From positions 4,712,001 through 4,776,000 of the forward strand of contig OY760427.1 in NCBI GenBank assembly GCA_963663495.1: 64,000 nucleotides of DNA, written 5' to 3'. Below are positions 1 to 9,500 of this stretch, in pieces. The position numbers were made by a program, and so were the translations under genes. The stretch's first letter is position 1, and each line of letters starts with the position of its first letter. The DNA comes from G963663495 sp963663495 (GTDB lineage Bacteria > Bacteroidota > Rhodothermia > Rhodothermales > Bin80). The notes under the pieces are model-generated. The model saw only the letters and a list, made by a program, of their open reading frames with translations, was not told where the DNA came from and did not search any database.

Positions 1-1269
1 GGATTCGTCAGGCTCCCGCATAAGGCAGCGCCCCACATGCATGAGCTGATACGTTAGAAGGTATACCTGTAGCAGGACCTCGTTCTCGGCTCGGATCTCG
101 GCATCCTGCTCCGACTCATCAGGCACCCGCACTACAGGCCGGCCCTTATAGTGTGTCTTCGGACGGAGAACCGACGACAGCGCCATGGAGCAAGCCGCAT
201 TCAGCTCCCCGAAGTGCTTTTCCGCCTTTCCTCTCTTCCGGTACAGATTCACAAGCTGCTCTGCCGGATAGGCTTCTACATCCAGATCGGTGATCAGATA
301 GAAATGCCGCGGAAAAAGCTCTCCCGGCACCGGAACAACCACGAGCACCACACGACGCTCTGCGGACCAGCACTTTGCACGGTAGCGCAGTTCGTGGTAG
401 CATTCGTCCGACGGCTGATCACCCTCCAAATGAGGCGCCGCAAGCCCGTCAATCACATCGTTCCCTTTCAGACGCATCACGTAGCCGATACGGTCGTTCT
501 CCAGCTTATCACGTAACTCGCCACTGTTGAAGCCTGCGTCCAATCGGACAATGACCTTGTCGGCCACATGTTCACACAATGCCAGCCCAATGCGTCGAAT
601 GAAACCGTAGCAGTCCTTCACCACATTCTGCGTGCCCCCTCGCAATTCCGCCCCCAACATGTCGCCCGACTCACCGCATATGGCGATAAGGGGCAGAAAG
701 ATGGTGCGCTTGTAATATCCGTTCCACTTGCTGCCCTGCTGCTTGCCATGCGTATCTACCGGTACATCGTCCACATCAAAGACCACCTCGGGGCGGCGCT
801 TCCCGCCACCACGCTGCAGCAGGTGCTCCATGGCGAATGTCTCTACAAAAAGGCGCAACTTCTTGAAATTCTTTTTCCCGGCCAACATGTGCACGAAGCG
901 AGACATGGTTGGCTGGGATGCCAGGGACCTATCGTCCTGTAATGCCCTCATACCCCTTTTGGAAGAAGTGGCCACGCGCATGGCGGGGTCCCTGCGAAGC
1001 TTGTCCGCATCTGACTGACGTCCCCACCCCTGCACATGTTGCAGCAGGTACTGCCGCACTAACTTCTCAAGGCTATGCGTAATCCGAGCTTGGGACCGAT
1101 TGTCCTTAAGCACGGAAGCGAGTCGGCATGCCAAGGTGCTGATCACCATGAGCAGGCGCATAGGAATGACGCCCGCATCCGATGTTAGATTATCGGTCTT
1201 GGAGCGTACAACTTTAACGGATTTATTGAACTGGCAAGCGAACAGAAGGTTGGATTTGGGATCTTGCAT
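1..1269 (-). CDS. IS1380-type transposase, 3' end outside the window
   Basis: DDE transposase of the IS1380 family (Pfam DDE_Tnp_1_4 type). About 423 codons are visible from the ATG at 1269 to the window edge, and I found no internal stop. It is colinear with the copy at 43045-44499, without indels in the stretches compared. Family features visible in that copy include a D-G-V/D block in the N-terminal third, an R-L-D-A-G-F motif and the Y-R-K-R-G-K-A-E-K-H-F signature holding the catalytic Glu. Where the other copy has a TAA stop, this copy has CAA (Gln) near 1105. This copy could therefore be the active one if its missing C-terminus is intact. A few missense differences separate the two copies. 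Confidence 0.85.
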   Translation of the reverse strand, partial: MQDPKSNLLFACQFNKSVKVVRSKTDNLTSDAGVIPMRLLMVISTLACRLASVLKDNRSQARITHSLEKLVRQYLLQHVQGWGRQSDADKLRRDPAMRVATSSKRGMRALQDDRSLASQPTMSRFVHMLAGKKNFKKLRLFVETFAMEHLLQRGGGKRRPEVVFDVDDVPVDTHGKQQGSKWNGYYKRTIFLPLIAICGESGDMLGAELRGGTQNVVKDCYGFIRRIGLALCEHVADKVIVRLDAGFNSGELRDKLENDRIGYVMRLKGNDVIDGLAAPHLEGDQPSDECYHELRYRAKCWSAERRVVLVVVPVPGELFPRHFYLITDLDVEAYPAEQLVNLYRKRGKAEKHFGELNAACSMALSSVLRPKTHYKGRPVVRVPDESEQDAEIRAENEVLLQVYLLTYQLMHVGRCLMREPDES

Positions 1270-1418
1270 CGGGTGTGTTACAGGGTGAATGGGTATTGGG
1301 GTTTCTGAACGTTTGAGCGTCGCACAGGATCCCATTCAAACCGTGTATAGTCAACATATTACACCATAATATTAAACGACGATTCCCCGCCACTTAACTC
1401 CCTTATGAATAAGGGAGG
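1..1418 (-). mobile_element. IS1380-family insertion sequence, partial, left copy
   Basis: The element runs off the left edge. Its transposase reads leftward from 1269. The outer end lies near 1418 and carries a perfect 9-bp-stem palindrome, CTCCCTTATGAATAAGGGAG, at 1398-1417. The same end sequence, reading on through the adjoining GTTAAGTGGCGGGGAATCG, recurs at the second copy at 42896 on the other strand, which fixes the boundary to within a few bases. This element cut into the DruA-like transposase gene that ends against it at 1419. Confidence 0.85.
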
Positions 1419-1720
1419 TCAAGATCTTCGACCTCACCCACCGTATCCGGTACATCCACCGGAGCTTCCAACAAACGCGGCCCGGCAATCCGACCAGTCC
1501 TCTGCGAAACAGGCAGTACAATCTTGTTCTCTGCCTCCAGCGTACGTAGCGCTTTCAAGCATCCGGCCCACTGCGGCCGCCCGTGAGCATCCATAAAGCG
1601 GTATTGCTCGCAAACAATGCGACTGACTGCGGTGCGACTCTTGTCACCGTGTACCTCCAGAATACGCTGCAAGGTCGTTTCTGCGCCGCGAAGCGTGGTA
1701 AGTATCTGATGCTGCCACAT
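1419..1720 (-). pseudogene. N-terminal fragment of a DruA-like (DUF4338) transposase, cut by IS1380
   Basis: About 100 residues from the ATG at 1720 align along their length with the N-terminus of the 38684-40093 gene. Shared landmarks are a Q-[IV]-L-x-T-L start, an [IV]-V-C-E-[QE] helix, [FL]-[ML]-D-A-[HR]-G-x-P-Q, then L-x-x-L-E-A-[ER]-x-K-I-V-L-P and finally V-P-D-T-V-G/L-P-N-T-V-H. The reading frame then enters the IS1380 end and stops inside its palindrome at 1403. The DUF4338 core itself is missing, presumably beyond the IS outside the window. The two copies differ clearly, so they are related elements rather than recent duplicates. The leader region to 1781 abuts a truncated IS66. Confidence 0.7.
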
Positions 1721-1781
1721 GCCGGTAAACTAACAGACAAATACGCAATAGTCAAGAGGCAATATTAATGGGTAGGCAGAG

Positions 1782-2687
1782 GTAGCGACGTATCTGGGTC
1801 CGTTAGGAGATGCGTTGCGTAAGGAGATGCTTCGTAGCGGGTATCTGCAGGTGGATGAGACAACGTTCCCGGTGCAATAGCCGAAGAAGAAAGGAAAGGA
1901 GAAGGAGAAGGAAGGGACGACGCATCGCGGCTATCTTTGGGTATACCTGGCACCGCGGGCGAAGGTGGTGATGATGAATTACAGCCCGAGCCGTGCGCGC
2001 GCTGGACCGTGGGAATTCTTGCGCGGATATAGAGGGGCGATGCAAACCGACGGGTATGTGGTGTACGATGCGTTTGGTACGCGGGGCGGGATAACGCTGT
2101 TTGGATGTATGGCGCATGCGCGTCGCAAGTTTTATGACTGCAGGAAAAAGGAGCCCAAGAAGGTGCGCCACGTAATGGAGGAAATCCGGCACTTGTATGC
2201 GATAGAGCGTGGGTTGCGTAAGGAGGGAGCTGGTCCGGCTCGGCGTGTAGAGGTACGACAGGAGGAGGCACGACCGGTACTGGAGAAGTTGAAGCCATGG
2301 CTTGAGGAGAGTCGTGAGCACCGGCCGAGTGCGGGATGGGATGAAGCCGTGGGGTACATGCTCAACAGGTGGGAGAAGCTGGCTTGTTACCTGGAAGACG
2401 GTAAGGTTGAGATTGATAACAATCTGGTCGAGAACCAGATGCGAGCGATTGCACTTGGTCGAAAAAACCATCTGTTTGCGGGATCGCATGCGGCAGCGCA
2501 GCGGTCCGCAGTACTGTACGCTCTTTTTGCCACATGCAAGTTGCAATCGACAAACCCGATTGAATGGCTTACCGACGTACTACGCCGTCTTCCGACACAT
2601 CCTGCCGACCGCATGGCTGAACTCTTGCCCCATCATTGGAAAGCTAGTCGGGACTTGCAGCAAGCTACCGTCAAGAAAGCGGCATAG
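1782..2687 (+). pseudogene. IS66 transposase TnpC, C-terminal half, with nonsense codon
   Basis: Matches the C-terminal ~300 residues of the complete transposase at 14328-15965. The frame opens at V-A-T-Y-L-G-P-L-G-D and meets an in-frame TAG at 1878-1880, where the intact copy has AAG (Lys, in P-V-Q-K-P). It then stays open to TAG at 2685-2687. The core catalytic Asp region (Q-V-D-E-T-T), the A-H-A-R-R-K-F block and the C-terminal D-N-N-L-V-E-N signature with its catalytic Glu are all present. With no N-terminal DNA-binding and zinc-finger portion and a stop codon, it is non-functional. Confidence 0.88.
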
Positions 2688-2874
2688 GAGCCCCTAAACA
2701 GGCGCGCCCGGGTCATCCGATAGATCCGTGTACGGGTCTGCGAATACGCTGTTAGGTACTTGACTCCTGCACACCCAACCGACGCTAGCCCATAAACCTT
2801 CGAACCGCGCTCTAACTTACTCTAATTGAGAGAGTAAATACCCTCGGTTATAATGTACTTCACCGGACGGATAC
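1782..2874 (+). mobile_element. 5'-truncated IS66 copy (A)
   Basis: Right part of the same IS66 element that is complete at 14140-16210. Homology begins abruptly at 1782, inside the transposase codons V-A-T-Y-L-G, and runs to the terminal inverted repeat at 2853-2874, which reads outward as GTATCCGTCCGGTGAAGTAC. The left end is missing, so this copy cannot transpose by itself. The 3' untranslated tail (2688-2874) contains the hairpin-forming stretch around ACTCTAATTGAGAGAGT that recurs at every IS66 end in this window. Confidence 0.88.
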
Positions 2875-3145
2875 AGTTGCTTGGCATTACTCCGACTTCC
2901 GGGCAATAGCCTGTATGTGATATTACGGTATGCACTAACCGTTTCGGGCATGGCACTGTGGTATATAACTCTCTAATTTATGTAAATTATATAGCATGCG
3001 TACCCACGTGTTGAGTTAATTGAAATAATTGCAGTCTTTTCGTGAAAAGCGGGAACCGATTATGAAAAACTGGCGAAAGCCATCCTATCTGCACCACCAA
3101 AGCGCAAACAGTAACGCGCGGGCACCCAGCTATATAATTCCCTAT
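2875..3145. other. Intergenic remnant DNA, no supported gene
   Basis: No credible coding region. It contains an AT-rich block near 2960-3000. Positions 3021-3063 (TGAAATAATTGCAG ... AAAAGCGGGAACCGATTAT) have a partner in inverted orientation near 42767-42808. A second block near 3113-3145 (AACGCGCGGGCA ... ATATAA.TCCCT) recurs in direct orientation near 42816-42848. These look like decayed ends of an unidentified mobile element. Confidence 0.5.
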
Positions 3146-3368
3146 GAATAATCGGCCCAAAAGGGGTTTTATGCCGCTGAAAACGCACGAAACACAAGGA
3201 TTTGGCCAGACATTCGTGGAGACACGGTGCCTGAATACCCGGCAATGTGCAACATTCGGTAGATCTCATACGCATCTTGGAACCCTAACACTTACAGATG
3301 GATAGGGCGCGTATTCACCGGCCTTGTTTCGTCATTTTCCAGCCCTCATATCTTTTTCTGTCAGATAC
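3146..3368 (-). mobile_element. Decayed end of an ISNCY-like element (leader side only)
   Basis: Aligns, with many substitutions, with the transposase-leader end of the ISNCY copy at 42285-42508. Shared blocks include GAATAATCGGCCC, GATTTGGCCA.ACATTCGT, CTTACAG.TGGATAG and CCTTGTTTCG, ending in TTTTTCTG.CA. No transposase codons remain. It is followed immediately by an isolated IS66 end, so this short stretch is a graveyard of element termini upstream of the giant gene. Confidence 0.65.
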
Positions 3369-3369
3369 C

Positions 3370-3424
3370 ACTCTAATTGAGAGAGTAAATGCCCTCGTTT
3401 ATGATGTACTGCACCTGACGGATA
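3370..3424 (+). mobile_element. Solo, degenerate IS66 terminus
   Basis: Contains CTCTAATTGAGAGAGTAAAT followed by an inverted-repeat-like ATGTACTGCACCTGACGGAT, a diverged version of the IS66 3' end seen at 2815-2874. No transposase sequence is attached. It ends about 90 bases upstream of the giant gene start, so any promoter for that gene either lies in the remaining stretch or was supplied by this remnant. Confidence 0.65.
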
Positions 3425-3517
3425 CAAATTGTCTCTGAAATCAGTTATTTTCGGACCGGAAATGTGAAGATGGGTTAGAGTAGAACTTCACGCTGCCGCA
3501 CGGATCCTGACAAAGCA

Positions 3518-6500
3518 TTGAACGCACTATTCTCCTCACCGAAGGCCCGAAGGCCTAGAGTGCGTCCGCACGTAATCGTTCCCGCGGCTCGATGCCTGTT
3601 CCGGCTGCTCCTTGGAATCGCCACGACGCAGAGGAATAGAACTACTAGCAGAAGTGGTGTCCGCCACAGATACGGCCGACTTTGTCAAAGTCGACAGCGC
3701 GAGATTCGCTGGCTGCCGCTGTTAGTACTGTTGTTTTTCTTGCCGGAAATCGCCTCGGCGCAGGGAGTTCAGGTGACGCCATCAATACTGCGAGTCAACG
3801 AAGGAGAGGTTGTCAGCATCACGGTGCGGTTGACGAGCGAGCCCGCGTCGACCGCGACATTTGAGGTCGACCTCGTACCCAGCCACGTTACTAGCGAACC
3901 GAACAGCCTCAGGTTCAACACGACTAACTGGAGTGAGCCGCAGACGATAAGGCTGACGTTTGTGGAAGACGTTGACGCAGTTGACGAGTTTGACCGAGTG
4001 TTGGGCTCGTTGACGATCGGCGGCGTCACCCGACCGCTTAGCTCCATTCTGACGTTATATATCACCGATAACGATAAGGATGACCCGGCGCTGCAGATTC
4101 TCCCGCAGTCCTTGACAGTGGCTGAGGGGGGTAGCAGTACCTTCACGGTGCGCCTGTCGTCGCAGCCCACGGACCCGGTGACAGTCGCGATCACGGGTGT
4201 TTCGGGCACGGACCTGACGCTGGACGAGACCTCGCTGACGTTTACGAGGTTAAGTTGGAGTATACCCCAGACAGTCAGGATCTCCGCAGACGAGGACCTG
4301 GACGCGGTCAACGATGTGGTGACGCTGCCGCACACGGCGTCGGGGGCCGAATACGCCGATGTGACGGCGAACCTTTTTGCGACGGTGACCGATGACGACG
4401 CCCCGGGGAGGCTGTTGTTCTCGCCGGCCTCACTGACGGTGGCGGAGGGGAGCAGCGCCCCGTACACGGTGCGCCTGTCGTCGCAGCCGACGGGCCCGGT
4501 GACAGTCGCGATCACGGGGCAGTCGGGCACGGACCTGACGCTGAACATGAGTGACCTGACGTTCAATCCGAGCGGGGCGAATCTCTGGAGCACGGCGCAG
4601 ACGGTAATGGTCTCGGCAGACGAGGACTCCGATGCCTCAAACGACATGGCGAGGCTGCTGCACACGGCCTCGGGCGCGAACTACGGCTCGGTGATGGCGA
4701 ACCTTATTGTGACGGTAACCGACGACGAGGAGCCGGCGGTCAATATCACGGGGGTGCCGGCCAAGATCAACTCGACGGCGGCGTTCACCGCGACGTTCAC
4801 GTGGTCGGATGACGTGACGGGGTTCGCGACCGGCGACGTGACAGTGACCGGCGGGACGAAGGGCACGTTCACGGCGGCGAACGGCTCCTCCTACACGCTG
4901 GCGGTGACGCCGGACGGTTCGGCGGACGTGGTCGTCACCGTGCCGGCGCACTCGGCGAGCGCCGGCGGCCTCAACACGGGTCCGGCCACGGCGGTATCGG
5001 AGACGGCGACCTGGGACACCACTGCACCGACGGTTAGGATCACGGGGATACCTGCTAAGATCAACTCGACGGCGGCGCTCAATGTAACGTTCGCGTTCTC
5101 TGAGGACGTGAACGGGTTCGCGACCGGCGACGTGACAGTGACCGGCGGGACGAAGGGTGTGTTCTCCGGAAGCGGGAGGACATACACGCTGGTGGTGACG
5201 CCGGACGGTTCGGCGGACGTGGTGGTCACGGTCGCGGCGGACGCCGCGACGGACGGCCTCAACACGGGTCCGGCCACGGCGGTCTCGGCGACGGCAACCT
5301 GGGACGCGACGGCGCCGTCGGTCGCGATCGGCGGGGTCCCTTCGAAGATCAACTCAACGACCGCGTTCACCGCGACATTCACATGGTCCGAGAACGTGAC
5401 GGGGTTCGTCACCGGGGACGTGACCGTGACCGGCGGGACGAAGGGCGCGTTCACGGCTGTGAACGGATCCTCCTACACGTTGGCGATGACGCCGGACGGT
5501 TCGGCGGACGTGGTGGTCACGGTCACGGCGGACGGCGCGACGGACGGCTTTAACACCGGTCCGGCCACGGCGACCACGGCGACAGCGACGTGGGACGCCA
5601 CGGCCCCGGCGGTCACGATCGGCGGGGTCCCTTCGAAGATCAACTCAACGACCGCGTTCACCGCGACATTCACATGGTCCGAGAACGTGACGGGGTTCGT
5701 CACCGGGGACGTGACCGTGACCGGCGGGACGAAGGGCGCGTTCTCCGGGAGCGGGAGGACGTACACGCTGGCGGTGACACCGATCAGCGGGTCGAACGTG
5801 ACGGTCACAGTGGCGGCGAACTCGGCGAGCGACGGCCTTAACACCGGTCCGGCCACGGAGGTGTCAAGGATGGCGACGTGGGACGCGGCGACCCCGATGG
5901 TCACGATCGGCGGGGTACCTGCGAAGATCAACTCGACTGCTGCACTCACTGCGACGTTCATGTTCTCGGAGGACGTGACCGGGTTCGTCACCGGGGACGT
6001 CACCGTGACCGGCGGGACAAAGGGCGCGTTCACGGAGGTGAACGGATCCTCCTATACGCTGGCAATGACGCCGACCGGCTCGGCGGACGTGGTGGTCACA
6101 GTGGCGGCGTCCGCCGCGACAGACGGCCTCAACACCGGACCGCCGGCGGCGGTCTCGGCGACGGCGACGTGGGACGCGGCGGCCCCGATGGTCGATATCA
6201 CGGGGGTGCCGGCCAAGATCAACTCGACTGCTGCACTCACTGCGACGTTCACGTTCTCGGAGGACGTGAACGGGTTCGTCACCGGGGACGTCACCGTGAC
6301 CGGCGGGACGAAGGGGATGTTCTCCGGCAGCGGCAAATCGTACACGCTCGCGGTGACGCCGTCCAACGGGGCGGATGTGACGGTCACGGTGGCGGCGAAC
6401 TCGGCGAGCGACGGCCTCAACACCGGTCCGGCCACGGAGGTCTCGGCCACGGCGACGTGGGACGCGGCGGCCCCGTCGGTCGCGATTGGCGGGATGCCGG

Positions 6501-9500
6501 CTAAGATCAACTCGACGGCAGCACTCAGCGTGAATTTCAACTGGTTGGAGGACGTGACCGGGTTCGCGATCGGGGACGTGACGGTGATCGGCGGGACAAA
6601 GGGCGCGTTCTCCGGGAGCGGGAGGACGTACACGCTGGCGGTGACACCGATCAGCGGGTCGAACGTGACGGTCACAGTGGCGGCGAACTCGGCGAGCGAC
6701 GGCCTTAACACCGGTCCGGCCACGGAGGTGTCAAGGATGGCGACGTGGGACGCGGCGACCCCGATGGTCACGATCGGCGGGGTACCTGCGAAGATCAACT
6801 CGACTGCTGCACTCACTGCGACGTTCATGTTCTCGGAGGACGTGACCGGGTTCGTCACCGGGGACGTCACCGTGACCGGCGGGACAAAGGGCGCGTTCAC
6901 GGAGGTGAACGGATCCTCCTATACGCTGGCAATGACGCCGACCGGCTCGGCGGACGTGGTGGTCACAGTGGCGGCGTCCGCCGCGACAGACGGCCTCAAC
7001 ACCGGACCGCCGGCGGCGGTCTCGGCGACGGCGACGTGGGACGCGGCGACCCCGATGGTCACGATCGGCGGGGTACCTGCGAAGATCAACTCGACTGCTG
7101 CACTCACTGCGACATTCATGTTCTCGGAGGACGTGACCGGGTTCGTCACCGGGGACGTCACCGTGACCGGCGGGACAAAGGGCGCGTTCACGGAGGTGAA
7201 CGGATCCTCCTACACGCTGGCAATGACGCCGACCGGCTCGGCGGACGTGGTGGTCACAGTGGCGGCGTCCGCCGCGACAGACGGCCTCAACACCGGACCG
7301 CCGGCGGCGGTCTCAGCGACGGCGACGTGGGACGCGGCAACCCCGATGGTCGATATCACGGGAGTCCCGGCCAAGATCAACTCGACTGCTGCACTCACTG
7401 CGACATTCACGTTCTCGGAGGACGTGACCGGGTTCGTCACCGGGGACGTCACCGTGACCGGCGGGACAAAGGGCGCGTTCACGGAGGTGAACGGATCCTC
7501 CTACACGCTGGCAATGACGCCGACCGGCTCGGCGGACGTGGTGGTCACAGTGGCGGCGTCCGCCGCGACAGACGGCCTCAACACCGGACCGCCGGCGGCG
7601 GTCTCGGCGACGGCGACGTGGGACGCGGCGGCCCCGATGGTCGATATCACGGGGGTGCCGGCCAAGATCAACTCGACTGCTGCACTCACTGCGACGTTCA
7701 CGTTCTCGGAGGACGTGAACGGGTTCGTCGCCGGGGACGTCACCGTGACCGGCGGGACGAAGGGGACATTCTCCGGCAGCGGCAAATCGTACACGCTCGC
7801 GGTGACGCCGTCCAACGGGGCGGATGTGACGATCTCGGTGGCGGCCAATTCGGCGAGCGACGGCCTCAACACCGGTCCGGCCACGGCGGTCTCGGCCACG
7901 GCAACGTGGGACGCAGTGGCGCCATCGGTCGCGATTGGCGGGATGCCGGCCAAGATCAACTCGACGGCAGCGCTCAGCGTGACGTTCATGTGGTTGAAGA
8001 ACGTGACCGGGTTCGTCGCCGGGGACGTCACCGTGACCGGCGGGGCGAAAGGGGCGTTCACGGAGGTGAACGGATCCTCCTACACGCTGGCGGTGACACC
8101 GATCAGCGGATCGAACGTGACGGTCACAGTGGCGGCGAACTCGGCTACCGACGGCGTCAACACCGGTCCGGCCACGGAGGTGTCAACGACGGCGACTTGG
8201 GACGCGGCGACCCCGATGGTCGCGATCGGCGGGGTGCCTGCGAAGATAAACTCAACGACCGCGTTCACCGCGACGTTCACATGGTCCGAGGACGTGACCG
8301 GGTTCGTCACCGGGGACGTCACCGTGACCGGCGGAACGAAGGGCGCATTCACGGCGGTGAACGGATCCTCCTACGCGCTGGCGATGACGCCGACCGGCTC
8401 GGCGGACATGGTGGTCACGGTGAGGCCGTCCGCCGCGACGGACGGCCTCAACACCGGTCCGGCCACGGAGGTGTCAGCGATCGCGACGTGGGATGCGGCG
8501 ACCCCGATGGTCACGATCGGCGGGGTGCCTGCGAAGATAAACTCAACGACCGCGTTCATTGCGACATTCACATGGTCCGAGGACGTGAACGGGTTCGTCA
8601 CCGGGGACGTCACCCTGACCGGCGGAACAAAGGGCGCATTCACGGCGGTAAACGGATCCTCCTACACGCTGGCAATGACGCCGACCGGCTCGGCGGACAT
8701 GGTGGTCACAGTGGCGGCGTCCGCCGCGACAGACGGCCTCAACACCGGTCCGCCGTCGGCGGTGTCGGCGACGGCGATGTGGGACTCAGCGGCCCCGATG
8801 GTCGAGATCGGCGGGGTACCGTCGAGGATCAGCTCAACGGCGGCGCTCACTGCGACATTCACGTTCTCGGAGGACGTGACCGGGTTCGTCACCGGGGACG
8901 TGACCGTAACTGGCGGGACGAAAGGGACATTCTCCGGCAGCGGCAAAACGTACACGCTCGCGGTGACGCCGTCCAGCGGGTCGAACGTGACGGTCACGGT
9001 GGAGGCGAACTCGGCTACCGACGGCCTCAACACGGGTCCGGCCACGGCGGTGTCCGCCACGGCCATGTGGGACGCAATGGCGCCATCAGTCGCGATCAGC
9101 GGGATGCCGGCGAAGATCAACTCAACGGCAGGGCTCAGCGTGACATTCACGTGGTTGAAGGACGTGACCGGGTTCGCGACCGGGGACGTGACCGTGACCG
9201 GCGGGACGAAAGGGACGTTCTCCGGCAGCGGCAAAACGTACACGCTCGCGGTGACGCCGTCCAGCGGGGCGGACGTGACGGTCACAGTGGTGGCGAACTC
9301 GGCTACCGACGGCCTCAACACGGGTCCGGCCACGGCGATCTCGGCCACGTCGACGTGGGACGCAGTGGCGCCGTCGGTCGCGATTGGCGGGATGCCGGCC
9401 GAGATCAACTCGACGGCAGCGCTCAGCGTGACGTTCATGTGGTTAAAGGACGTGACCGGGTTCGCGACCGGGGACGTGACCGTGACCGGCGGGACGAAAG

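Noticed and set aside
151..942. Plus-strand open frames across the left IS1380 copy
   Set aside because: Shadows of the leftward transposase; the same frames appear antisense to the right copy.
1803..2546. Open frames on the strand opposite IS66 transposases (also at 14469, 15327, 56881, 57739)
   Set aside because: They recur only because the IS66 copies recur; they have no motifs, and the transposase on the other strand has clear family signatures.
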